Part shown: positions 10,179 through 17,799 of the stretch, piece after piece | How the letters are laid out: every line of letters starts with the position of its first letter | Numbering within the stretch: position 1 is the stretch's first letter | NCBI GenBank assembly: GCA_900467185.1 | Contig: UBPA01000033.1 | Location: forward strand, 1 to 48,099 | DNA from: Hyphomicrobiales bacterium | Lineage (GTDB): Bacteria; Pseudomonadota; Alphaproteobacteria; Rhizobiales; Rhizobiaceae | Length of the DNA: 48,099 nucleotides | Direction: 5' to 3' | Translations under genes and position numbers: made by a program | The notes under the pieces: model-generated | Told to the model about the DNA's origin: nothing | The model's database searches: none | The model's input: only the letters and a program-made list of their open reading frames with translations

Positions 10179-10937
10179 TCAGGGATCGATCGCGAAGGTC
10201 ACGTTGACGGTGACGTTGTAGTTGTTTTCGCCGTTTGCGATGGGCACGGCACTTTCGGCCATGTCCTTGGCCATGGCGCGGGCCATGGGCATGGGTTCGG
10301 GACGAGCGGCATTCTCGTTGATCTCAATCACCCGTCCGAGTTTGACGCCGGCCGCTTCGGCAAGCGTGCGCGCTTTGGCGATCGCGTCGGTGACGGCGGC
10401 CTTGCGGGCCTCGTTGAGCGTTGCATCCGGCTTGTCGTTCGTGAACTGGATGCTGCCGCCCTGATTGACGCCGAGCGTCACGGCCTGATCGATGATCGCG
10501 CCGAGCTTGGCGACGTCGCGCAGGCGCACGGTCAGCGTGTTGGCCACCTGATAGCCGATGAGCGTCGGCGGCTCGGTGCCGTTGTTATTTTCCGGGTAGC
10601 GATATTGCGGATTGACGGCAAAGCCGGAGGTCTGGAGATCGCGATCGGCAATGCCGCCGGTGCGCAGAGCCGCGAGCACGTCGGTCATCGCCTTCGAATT
10701 GCCGTCGAGCGCTTCGCGCGCCGTCTTGCCGTCCGTCACCACGCTGAAGGAGAGGATCGCCATATCGGGTGCAACGGCCGCGCGCCCTTCGCCGTTGACC
10801 TCGATCACGGCCTCGCGATGCGGGGGCGGCGGTGTCTGGGCGAAAGCGGGAAGGGCCGCCGTGGTCGCAAGAGCGAGCGCGAAAGCGGGTGCGAGACCAG
10901 CCGGAAAGGCACGGCGCAGGCGGAGCGTTGACGTCAT
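10179..10937 (-). CDS. SIMPL (DUF541) domain periplasmic protein
   Basis: A 252-residue exported protein. The N-terminal signal sequence runs to about residue 34 (ALATTAALPAFAQ). The rest is one SIMPL/DUF541 domain: IEVNGEGRAAVAPDMAILSFSV opening, the central DLQTSGFAVNPQYRYPENNNG and IGYQVANTLTVRLRD, then the helical EARKAAVTDAIAKARTLAEAAGVKLG and a beta-strand end NYNVTVNVTFAI. These proteins (E. coli YggE, BP26 of Brucella) form periplasmic or outer-membrane-associated oligomers and have been linked to oxidative-stress tolerance; their biochemistry is unclear. The gene stands alone on the minus strand. The bidirectional terminator at 9849 lies downstream. Confidence 0.9.
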   Translation of the reverse strand: MTSTLRLRRAFPAGLAPAFALALATTAALPAFAQTPPPPHREAVIEVNGEGRAAVAPDMAILSFSVVTDGKTAREALDGNSKAMTDVLAALRTGGIADRDLQTSGFAVNPQYRYPENNNGTEPPTLIGYQVANTLTVRLRDVAKLGAIIDQAVTLGVNQGGSIQFTNDKPDATLNEARKAAVTDAIAKARTLAEAAGVKLGRVIEINENAARPEPMPMARAMAKDMAESAVPIANGENNYNVTVNVTFAIDP

Positions 10938-11091
10938 ATCGGGTTCTTTCTCTTCATCTATTTCGTCCCTGCAACCTTGTTGCGGACCGAATGTGAAGGG
11001 AATACGGCGATGCCTTGTGACAGTCCCGAAATTCCGCTAAAGCCATCTCGCGGAGGCCACCATTGACCTCCCGCAAACGGCACCGCCGTCA

Positions 11092-11167
11092 GGGCCTGTA
11101 GCTCAATGGTTAGAGCCGGCGGCTCATAACCGCTTGGTTGGGGGTTCGAGTCCCTCCGGGCCTACCA
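11092..11167 (+). tRNA. tRNA with CAU anticodon, probably tRNA-Ile2 (lysidine type)
   Basis: A complete 76-base cloverleaf with encoded CCA. The acceptor stem is GGGCCTG/CGGGCCT (11092-11098 with 11157-11163) and the D stem is GCTC/GAGC. The anticodon stem is GGCGG/CCGCT with loop CTCATAA, so the anticodon is CAT at 11125-11127. The T arm is GGGGG-TTCGAGT-CCCTC. CAU can mean initiator Met, elongator Met or Ile2. The stem sequence GGCGGCTCATAACCGCTTGG resembles E. coli ileX far more than metT, and initiator features (three G-C pairs at the anticodon stem base) are absent. I therefore favour Ile2, whose C34 would be modified by TilS to read AUA. Confidence 0.9.
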
Positions 11168-11198
11168 TTAATTATAAGTTATTGAATTAATTATTGTA

Positions 11199-11219
11199 TT
11201 GTGAGTTTTCGCCTCACAA
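11199..11219 (+). terminator. Possible weak terminator after the tRNA
   Basis: TTGTGAG (11199-11205) pairs with CTCACAA (11213-11219) around TTTTCGC, followed by GTTTGACTTT. The U run is poor, and the preceding 30 bases are strongly AT-rich. Confidence 0.4.
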
Positions 11220-11373
11220 GTTTGACTTTGGGGGCAAGCGCGCCTGCGCGAGTTGACGCCAAGCGCTCATCGTCAGGAGATAGATCTCCGACGGTCATCA
11301 GATCCGGAAAAGCCCGGACCTCGCAATCGACTCTCAAGCGAGCCGGTTCGCACCCACCCTGGATCCGCTGCTC

Positions 11374-11928
11374 TCACCCGCGGAACGTGCCGTATCCGCC
11401 ATTGTGGTAGAGAAGGGGTGCGCCGTCTTTTTGCGTGATGGCGAGGACGCGGCCGATGATGATGGCGTGGGTGTGGTGTTCGATGATGTGTTCGACTTCG
11501 CAATCAATGGCGGAGAGGGCGTCGCTGAGGACGGGGGCGCCGCTGGCGAGGGTGGTCCACTCGGCGCCGTCATAGCGGGCGGGACCCCTGAGGCCGCCTT
11601 TTCCGGCGAAGCGATCGGCGATGTCCTGCTGGTCGTCCGACAGGATGTTGACGCAGAAATGGCCGTGGCGGGCGATCACCGGCCAGCTGGAGGACGTGCG
11701 GTTGATGTTGACGATCATCGTCGGGGGATCGACGCTCAGCGCCGTTGCGGAGGTGACCGTGGCGCCGGTTCGGTCGTCCGTGCCGGCGGTGATGACAGAG
11801 ACCGTGGCGGCGACGTGGCGCATGGCCCGCTTCAGCTGCTCGGTCCCATCGAACTGGACGATGGACAGAGGTGCCGTTGCTGCAGCATGGGCGCCGTTTG
11901 CGGCTGAAGAGGTCTTGGCGAGGCTCAT
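11374..11928 (-). CDS. Flavin reductase (DIM6/NTAB, HpaC-like), probable partner of SsuD
   Basis: A 184-residue NAD(P)H:flavin oxidoreductase of the split-barrel flavin-reductase family. Typical features are LKRAMRHVAATVSVITAG near residue 32, SATALSVDPPTMIVNINRTSS, the conserved HFCVNILSDDQQDIADRFAG, and a C-terminal HAIIIGRVLAI...LLYHNGGYGTF. It should supply FMNH2 or FADH2 to a two-component monooxygenase. SsuD at 16435 needs exactly this, and no SsuE-type reductase is in the operon. ATG 11928 follows GGAAGGA; the extension to 12021 is unlikely. It is transcribed away from the operon, downstream of a minus-strand flavoprotein gene with a 189-base gap. The partner assignment is inference from context. 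Confidence 0.88.
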   Translation of the reverse strand: MSLAKTSSAANGAHAAATAPLSIVQFDGTEQLKRAMRHVAATVSVITAGTDDRTGATVTSATALSVDPPTMIVNINRTSSSWPVIARHGHFCVNILSDDQQDIADRFAGKGGLRGPARYDGAEWTTLASGAPVLSDALSAIDCEVEHIIEHHTHAIIIGRVLAITQKDGAPLLYHNGGYGTFRG

Positions 11929-12117
11929 CGCATGTTCCTTCCGGAATGGCCGGGCTGAAAGCCGACGGCAGGTGTTCGGCGCGGGCGATGGGACTGAGAC
12001 GCCTGTCCTGCCCATCGCCAATAGGCCGGCACGATAATGTCTACTTGAGCGCTAGACAAAGAAGAGAATGCCATGGCGGGCATCGCACCGGGAATGGATT
12101 TCCGTTTTCACCGGCTC

Positions 12118-13596
12118 TTACGGTGCGGCGATCCCGGTGGCGTGCCGATGCCCGTCGAATACGTGGGCGATGCGCGCGGCGACAAGGCGGGCGTGCTCAC
12201 TCACCTGCGGCAGGCCCATCAATTCGCCGAAGCGCCCGCGGGCGAGCGGGCCGGAGATCAGCAGGCTGTCATCCGGTTTCCCCTCCACGTCGAGCGCACG
12301 GGATTGCGCGTCGCAATCGATGCCGAGGCCGGTCGGATCGAGGCGAAGATGGCCGGTGTCGCGGAGATCGCGCAGCCAGGCCTGGCTGTCGAGAATGCCA
12401 CCATGGGCCGGGCCGGTGGTAACGACCACGGCGTCGAAGAGGCGTTCGATGGTGCCGGCCGACGTTTTCGGTTTCAGCGTGACGCGGATGCGGTCTCCCT
12501 CGATCAGGGTCTGCCGGACGGAGCCTGCGACGATGTCGAGACGGCCCGTTTCGATCGCCGTATCGAGGGACTGTTCGACCTGCGGGGCGATGCGGAAGCG
12601 ATGAACGTCCCAGAAGACCCGGAGATGTCGAACGATCCGGCGGCGCTCGGCGATCGACAGCTGGGGCCAGAAGCTTGCGGCCTGGGTTCGGACCTGATCG
12701 ATCACGGCATGCCAGGTGAGGCCGGCGGCTTCCGCCGTGCGGATGGCGCTGCGGACGCGGTTGACGAGCTCGCGGGCAGAGGCGGGTGGCGGGGCGAGAA
12801 AGTCGCCGAAGGGTTCCTGCGGGAAGGGCGCATGGCCCCGCGAGCGCAGGCCGCGGCGCGAGACGGAGAGGATGCGGCCGCGATGGCCGGCGGCGGTCAA
12901 CGAGGCGACGACGTCGGCGGATGTCAGGCCGTTTCCGACGATGAGGACGTCGTCGTCCGGGCGGATCGCGGCGAGCGATCGGGGTTCCGTCGGATCGGGG
13001 ACGAAGCGGGGGTGGCTTTCAAGGGCCGCGGCCAGGGCGCGGGGCGGGGCCGGTGGCGGGTGCGTCGTGGCGATGACGACGAGGGCGGCGGCGCGGCGCG
13101 CGCCGGTGCCATCCTCGATCTCCCATCCGCCGGCAGCGCGGCGCACCGCCGTCACGGCCGCGCGGACGTGACGCACGGCGCCGCTTTCGAGGTGCGGTTT
13201 CAGGCTGTCGACGACATAGGCGCCGAAAATGCCGCGTCGCGGATAGACCGATCCGTCCGGGCGTCTTGCCTCGCTGTCCTCGGCGGTCGCGTCCGTCCGC
13301 TCGAGCCAGGCGGCGAAGTGCTCCGGCTCGTCCGGGCGCAGGCTCATGCGCGCCGCGGGCACATTGATGCGATGGGCAGGATCGGCGGTATCGTAGGCCA
13401 GTCCTCGGCCGATCTCGGCGCGGGGCTCGAAGACGACGATGTCCGTACGAAAGGCAATGTCGGGGTTTCCGGCGAGATGATAGGCGACCGCCGCACCCGA
13501 AAATCCGCCGCCGATAATGGCGATGGTCCTGCGGGCACCGCTCTCGGGCTGATCTGCCGGAACGGCGGCCGAGAGGCGCATGTCGGTGATCGTCAT
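12118..13596 (-). CDS. FAD/NAD(P)-binding protein, COG4529 type (first of two paralogues)
   Basis: A 492-residue flavoprotein with an N-terminal dinucleotide-binding fold (TIAIIGGGFSGAAVAYHL, G-x-G-x-x-G near residues 29-34). The family motif INVPAARMSLRPDEPEHF follows, then a second nucleotide-binding stretch (DDVLIVGNGLTSADVVASL). This matches the FAD-NAD(P)-binding (NAD_binding_9) group with E. coli YdhS; enzymatic activity is not established. The start is taken at ATG 13596, giving MTITDMRLS; the open frame reaches 13659 but lacks a ribosome site. It is transcribed divergently from ssuA with about 180 bases between them. Another protein of the same family lies just after ssuD (17800), so the pair brackets the ssu operon. 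A redox role in sulfonate metabolism is inference. Confidence 0.85.
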   Translation of the reverse strand: MTITDMRLSAAVPADQPESGARRTIAIIGGGFSGAAVAYHLAGNPDIAFRTDIVVFEPRAEIGRGLAYDTADPAHRINVPAARMSLRPDEPEHFAAWLERTDATAEDSEARRPDGSVYPRRGIFGAYVVDSLKPHLESGAVRHVRAAVTAVRRAAGGWEIEDGTGARRAAALVVIATTHPPPAPPRALAAALESHPRFVPDPTEPRSLAAIRPDDDVLIVGNGLTSADVVASLTAAGHRGRILSVSRRGLRSRGHAPFPQEPFGDFLAPPPASARELVNRVRSAIRTAEAAGLTWHAVIDQVRTQAASFWPQLSIAERRRIVRHLRVFWDVHRFRIAPQVEQSLDTAIETGRLDIVAGSVRQTLIEGDRIRVTLKPKTSAGTIERLFDAVVVTTGPAHGGILDSQAWLRDLRDTGHLRLDPTGLGIDCDAQSRALDVEGKPDDSLLISGPLARGRFGELMGLPQVSEHARLVAARIAHVFDGHRHATGIAAP

Positions 13597-13662
13597 AGGG
13601 GTATCAAATCCATTCGCTTTGCATTGGCGCACTTTCCACCGAATGCCGGCGCGCTGCAAACG

Positions 13663-13673
13663 TAGAAATTCTA
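13663..13673. promoter_or_regulatory. Short dyad in the divergent region between flavoprotein 1 and ssuA
   Basis: TAGAA-A-TTCTA is a perfect 5-bp-arm dyad in an AT-rich part of the 183-bp divergent region. It could be part of a regulator site (LysR-type CysB/Cbl regulators control ssu genes in E. coli), but no regulator gene is adjacent and the dyad is short. Confidence 0.25.
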
Positions 13674-13779
13674 AGGATTTGATAGATAATAGAAAGCCAT
13701 TCCTTCTTCCCGGCAGGTCTCCTTTCTACCTTCCTGATCTTTCCCGGCAGCGGCCGGCGGCGAGAGGATGGTGGGCGAC

Positions 13780-14760
13780 ATGGCGACGATTTTGGGCAAA
13801 TTCCTGGCACTCGGCATTGCCACCGGCGTGGTGCTTGCCGGGGCCGTCAGCGGCGCGCTTGCGGCCGATGTCAAGGAGATCCGGATCGATTGGGCCACCT
13901 ACAATCCGGTCAGCCTGCTTCTGAAAAAGGAAGGCCTGCTGGAAAAGGCGTTTGAGAAGGACGGGATCAGCATTCGCTGGGTCCAGTCCGCCGGGTCCAA
14001 CAAGGCGCTCGAATATCTGAATGCCGGGTCGATCGATTTCGGGTCCACGGCCGGCGCTGCGGCGCTGATTGCCCGCGTCAACGGTAATCCCATCAAGTCG
14101 ATCTATGTCTACTCGCGTCCGGAGTGGACGGCGCTGGTGACGGGCAAGGATTCGACGATTGCGAGCGTCGCCGATCTCAAGGGCAAGACGGTTGCCGTAA
14201 CGCGCGGAACGGATCCGCATGTGTTTCTGGTGCGGGCGCTGGCGGATGCCGGGCTGACCTCGAAGGACGTGAAGTTCGTGCTGCTGCAACATGCCGATGG
14301 CCGCCTGGCGCTGAGCCGCGGCGATGTCGATGCCTGGGCCGGTCTCGACCCGCTGATGGCAGCCGCCGAAGTGGAGGAGGGCGCAAAGCTTTTCTACCGC
14401 AAGCCGGAAAACAACAGCTGGGGCGTTCTGAACACGCCGGAAAGCTTCGCCGCCGAGCACCCCGACATCGTGAAGCGCGTTCTGGCCGCCTATGAGGAAG
14501 CGCGCAAGCAGGCGCTGGCCGATCCCGCCGCGCTGAAGGCGGCGCTGATCGAAGCCGCAAAGCTGCCCGAGGCGGTCATCGATCGTCAGCTGGAGCGCAC
14601 CGATCTCTCCACGTCGCGCATCGGCGACGTGCAGGCCGAGACCATCACCAAAGCGGGCCTCGCCCTTCAGGAGGCCGGCGTGCTGCCGGCCGATGCGGAT
14701 ATCGGCAAGACGGTCGCAGACCTGATCGACCCGAGCTTCAGTCAGGATCTGATTCAGTAA
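13780..14760 (+). CDS. ssuA: Aliphatic sulfonate ABC transporter, periplasmic binding protein
   Basis: A 326-residue binding protein of the SsuA/TauA-type family that captures organosulfonates in the periplasm. A signal peptide (residues 1-28, ending SGALAADV) is followed by DWATYNPVSLLLKKEGLLEK and the WVQSAGSNKALEYLNAGSIDFGSTAGAAAL region. That region, with TVAVTRGTDPHVFLVRAL, is the family hallmark. GTG/ATG choices exist. ATG 13768 touches the GAGAGG sequence directly, so ATG 13780, about 11 bases after it, is preferred. Its stop TAA overlaps the ATG of ssuC (TAATG), showing translational coupling. SsuA is more likely than TauA because ssuD follows, but the ligand is not proven. Confidence 0.92.
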   Translation: MATILGKFLALGIATGVVLAGAVSGALAADVKEIRIDWATYNPVSLLLKKEGLLEKAFEKDGISIRWVQSAGSNKALEYLNAGSIDFGSTAGAAALIARVNGNPIKSIYVYSRPEWTALVTGKDSTIASVADLKGKTVAVTRGTDPHVFLVRALADAGLTSKDVKFVLLQHADGRLALSRGDVDAWAGLDPLMAAAEVEEGAKLFYRKPENNSWGVLNTPESFAAEHPDIVKRVLAAYEEARKQALADPAALKAALIEAAKLPEAVIDRQLERTDLSTSRIGDVQAETITKAGLALQEAGVLPADADIGKTVADLIDPSFSQDLIQ

Positions 14761-15647
14761 TGGCCATCGGCGCGGCAGAGGCAGGGGTGGCAGCGGGCGT
14801 CGGCGACGGGCGGGCGGACACGGCTGCCGTTTCGCCACGCGCATTCTGGCTGCGCCCTTCGGCAGGCGGCTGGGGCGGTGCCCTCATTCGGTTCGTCCTT
14901 GCCGTAGCATTGCCGGTCGGCGCGTTTCTTCTTTGGGAAGTCGCGGTCGATAGCGGGCTTGCCAGCGGTCGGCTGGTGCCGCCGCCGTCGCGCATTCTGG
15001 CGACGCTCGCCGACCTCTGGACGGCAGGGCAGCTTGCCGACCATATCGCTTCGACCTGTCTGCGGGTGCTGCTCGGCTTTCTCGCAGGTGCTGTGGCCGG
15101 TGCTCTTGCGGGCAGCCTCACCGGCTATTTCCGGTTCGTGCATGCCGCGGTCGATCCGACGTTGCAGGCGCTGCGCGCCATTCCGTCGATCGCCTGGGTG
15201 CCGCTGTTCATCCTCTGGTTCGGCATCTTCGAGACGTCCAAGGTGGTGCTGATCGCGACGGGTGTCTTCTTCCCCGTCTATCTCGGCGTGTCCACGGCGC
15301 TGCTCTCGGTCGATCGCAAGATCGTCGAGGTCGGGCGGATCTTCCGGCTGAGCGGGTTTGATCTGGTGCGCCGCATTCTCTTTCCCGCCGTGTTGCCGGC
15401 TTTCATCGTGTCGCTGCGGGCCGGGCTCGGGCTTGGCTGGATGTTCGTCGTCGCGGCGGAGTTCATGGGCGCATCGGAAGGGCTCGGCTATCTTCTCGTG
15501 GATGGTCAGCAACTGGGCAAGCCGGACCAGATCATGGCGGCGATCCTCATCTTCGCAGTGATTGGCAAGCTGTCGGATGCGCTTCTGATGCGCGCGACCG
15601 CGCCGCTGGTCGCATGGCAGGATAATTTTAGCCGGGGAGGTCTCTGA
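14760..15647 (+). CDS. ssuC: Aliphatic sulfonate ABC transporter, permease
   Basis: A 295-residue inner-membrane permease of the binding-protein-dependent (BPD_transp_1) family. An N-terminal extension of about 40 polar residues precedes the first membrane segment (FVLAVALPVGAFLLWEVAV). Further hydrophobic segments alternate with loops. The cytoplasmic EAA-type loop that contacts the ATPase is near residues 180-205 (GRIFRLSGFDLVRRILFPAVLPAF). The C-terminal LGLGWMFVVAAEFMGASEGLGYLL is strongly typical of SsuC/TauC. The start overlaps the ssuA stop by one base, and the TGA overlaps the ssuB ATG (TGATG), with GGGGAGG placed before ssuB. Confidence 0.95.
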   Translation: MAIGAAEAGVAAGVGDGRADTAAVSPRAFWLRPSAGGWGGALIRFVLAVALPVGAFLLWEVAVDSGLASGRLVPPPSRILATLADLWTAGQLADHIASTCLRVLLGFLAGAVAGALAGSLTGYFRFVHAAVDPTLQALRAIPSIAWVPLFILWFGIFETSKVVLIATGVFFPVYLGVSTALLSVDRKIVEVGRIFRLSGFDLVRRILFPAVLPAFIVSLRAGLGLGWMFVVAAEFMGASEGLGYLLVDGQQLGKPDQIMAAILIFAVIGKLSDALLMRATAPLVAWQDNFSRGGL

Positions 15648-16438
15648 TGCTGTCGCTGACCGGACTGGGCAAAACCTATGCTGGCGGCGTGCAGGCGCTT
15701 GCCGGCTTTACGCTGGACGCACGGCCGGGCGAGATCGTGGCCGTTATCGGCGGTTCGGGCTGCGGCAAGAGCACGCTTCTTCGGTTGATCAGCGGGCTCG
15801 ACACGCCGACCACGGGCACCGTCCGCATCAATGGCGAAACGGTCGAGCAGCCGCATCCGCTGATCAACCTCATCTTTCAGGAGCCGCGCCTTCTGCCCTG
15901 GCTGAGCGTGCGTGACAATGTCGGCTTCGGGCTCGCACATCTGCCACGGGCCGAGCAGGTGCTGCGGATCCACGAGGCGCTCTGTCGCGTGAACCTGGAG
16001 GCCTATGGCGACCGGCTGCCGAAGGCGCTCTCCGGCGGGCAGGCGCAGCGCGTCGCCATTGCCCGCGCGCTGGTGACCCGGCCGGAGGTTCTGCTGCTCG
16101 ACGAGCCCTTTTCCGCGCTCGATGCCTTGACGCGCGAGACCCTGCAGCAACATCTCCTCGATATCTGGTCGGAGACGCAGGCGACGATGATCCTGGTGAC
16201 GCACGATATCGACGAGGCCGTTTCGCTCGCCCATCGCGTCATCGTCATGAAGCCGTGGCCCGGCCGCATCCTCGACGAGATCGTCATCGCACGCCCGCAC
16301 CAGCGTGGCGGCGCCGATTTCGATCGCGCACGAGCGAAGGTCCGCGCCGCGCTCGATCAATCCCTTTCCGCCCCGACCCCTGCGGATATCCGCAAGGTCC
16401 GGGCACAGCCTTCATCCGTTCTGGAGACATCGCCATGA
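15647..16438 (+). CDS. ssuB: Aliphatic sulfonate ABC transporter, ATPase
   Basis: A 263-residue ABC ATPase that powers sulfonate import. Seen motifs are Walker [10 protein letters not shown] (residues 35-43), the Q-loop in [15 protein letters not shown], the signature [15 protein letters not shown] near 128, Walker [12 protein letters not shown] near 150, and the switch histidine in [19 protein letters not shown] is the form common to SsuB/TauB. The C-terminal 30 residues are less conserved. The stop codon overlaps the ssuD start in an ATGA arrangement, so the four genes form one operon. Confidence 0.95.
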   Translation: MLSLTGLGKTYAGGVQALAGFTLDARPGEIVAVIGGSGCGKSTLLRLISGLDTPTTGTVRINGETVEQPHPLINLIFQEPRLLPWLSVRDNVGFGLAHLPRAEQVLRIHEALCRVNLEAYGDRLPKALSGGQAQRVAIARALVTRPEVLLLDEPFSALDALTRETLQQHLLDIWSETQATMILVTHDIDEAVSLAHRVIVMKPWPGRILDEIVIARPHQRGGADFDRARAKVRAALDQSLSAPTPADIRKVRAQPSSVLETSP

Positions 16439-17604
16439 CTTCCGCCCCTGAAAAAATCAACGTCCTGTGGTTCCTGCCGACCCATGGCGACAGCCGCTAT
16501 CTCGGCACCACCATCGGCGGCCGGAATGTCGATCTCGCCTACCTGAAACAGGTGGCGCAGGCAGCCGATTCGCTCGGCTACTACGGCGTGCTCATCCCCA
16601 CCGGCAAGAGCTGCGAGGACAGCTGGGTGGTCGCCTCGGCGCTGGCACCGCTGACGGAAAAGCTGAAATATCTGATCGCCGTGCGTCCCGGCCTGCTGTC
16701 GCCGACGCTGGCGGCGCGCATGACGGCGACGCTCGACCGGATTTCGGAAGGCCGCGTGCTGATCAACGTCGTCACGGGCGGCGATCCGATCGAGAACAAG
16801 GGCGACGGCATCCACTACGCCCATGGCGAGCGCTACGAGGTAACGGAGGAGTTTCTCCACATCTACAAGGCACTGCTGCAGGGCGAGACGGTCAACCACA
16901 AGGGCAAGCACTTTGACATTCAGGATGGGCGCGTGCTGTTTCCCTCCTACCAGACGCCGCATCCGCCGCTCTATTTCGGCGGCTCCTCCGGCATCGGGCA
17001 GGAGGTTGCGGCCCGCACCATCGACAAGTACCTGACCTGGGGCGAGCCGCCGGAGGACGTTGCCAAGAAGATCGCCGAGGTTCGGGCGCTGGCTGACCGC
17101 GAAGGTCGCGAGGTCACCTTCGGCATCCGCCTGCACGTCATCGTGCGCGAGACGGCGGAAGCGGCCTGGCGGGCGGCGGACGAACTCATCCAGTATCTCG
17201 ATGACGACACGATCGCGGCCGCGCAGAAGGTGTTCGAGCGGATGGACTCGGTGGGCCAGAGCCGCATGAGCCGCCTGCATGGCGGTCGTCGCGACAAGCT
17301 GGAGGTGAGCCCCAATCTCTGGGCGGGCGTCGGCCTCGTGCGCGGCGGCGCCGGCACGGCACTGGTGGGCGATCCGGATCAGGTCAAGGCGCGGATCGAG
17401 GAATACCGCGAGATTGGCATCGATACGTTCATCATGTCGGGCTATCCGCATCTTGAGGAAGCCTACCGCTTCGGCGAACTGGTCCTGCCGAACCTGCCGC
17501 TGGCCCATCCCGTCAAGGCGCGCGAAAAGTCGATCAACACCGGCCCGTTCGGCGAGACGATCGCCGGCGACCACCGGCCGACGCTGAAGGTCAGCCAGTC
17601 CTGA
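16435..17604 (+). CDS. ssuD: FMNH2-dependent alkanesulfonate monooxygenase
   Basis: A 389-residue bacterial-luciferase-like enzyme. It uses FMNH2 and O2 to cleave the C-S bond of alkanesulfonates, giving an aldehyde and sulfite. The TIM-barrel sequence is close to SsuD throughout: [84 protein letters not shown] and a C-terminal [18 protein letters not shown]. The Cys of GKSCEDSW and the Arg of [10 protein letters not shown] correspond to residues known to matter in the E. coli enzyme (381 aa). ATG overlaps the ssuB stop. A reduced-flavin supplier is needed; the reductase at 11374 is the best candidate in the window. Confidence 0.97.
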   Translation: MTSAPEKINVLWFLPTHGDSRYLGTTIGGRNVDLAYLKQVAQAADSLGYYGVLIPTGKSCEDSWVVASALAPLTEKLKYLIAVRPGLLSPTLAARMTATLDRISEGRVLINVVTGGDPIENKGDGIHYAHGERYEVTEEFLHIYKALLQGETVNHKGKHFDIQDGRVLFPSYQTPHPPLYFGGSSGIGQEVAARTIDKYLTWGEPPEDVAKKIAEVRALADREGREVTFGIRLHVIVRETAEAAWRAADELIQYLDDDTIAAAQKVFERMDSVGQSRMSRLHGGRRDKLEVSPNLWAGVGLVRGGAGTALVGDPDQVKARIEEYREIGIDTFIMSGYPHLEEAYRFGELVLPNLPLAHPVKAREKSINTGPFGETIAGDHRPTLKVSQS

Positions 17605-17642
17605 TCGCGTCCTGACATCCTCGCCGATACCGCTGCCGCTCT

Positions 17643-17710
17643 CGACACCGGTGTCGGCGACGGCGCGCGCCGTCGTCTATAAAATCACTCGACAAACTCC
17701 GTGACGTCAC
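17643..17710. promoter_or_regulatory. Cluster of three perfect palindromes around a TATAAA box
   Basis: CGACACCGGTGTCG (17643-17656), CGACGGCGCGCGCCGTCG (17658-17675) and GTGACGTCAC (17701-17710) are perfect palindromes. TATAAAAT at 17678-17685 lies right after the second. The layout fits an operator-promoter for the downstream flavoprotein gene, with about a 110-base leader. It could also be part of the ssuD transcript end, but no U tract follows. Confidence 0.4.
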
Positions 17711-17799
17711 TACCTTGGACGTGCTGCGGTCATCGGGCGTCTCGGTTTGCTGCCGGGGTGCTCCATGATGCCGCGCCGAAGACAGACGGAGGGTTGCTC

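Noticed and set aside
11144-11167. tRNA 3' end as an attachment site of an integrated element
   Set aside because: No integrase gene and no second copy of the tRNA end were seen in the window.
12073-13665. 530-codon plus-strand frame opposite the first flavoprotein
   Set aside because: The minus strand has the nucleotide-binding motifs and family signatures; the plus-strand product is an Asp/Gly/Arg-rich shadow.
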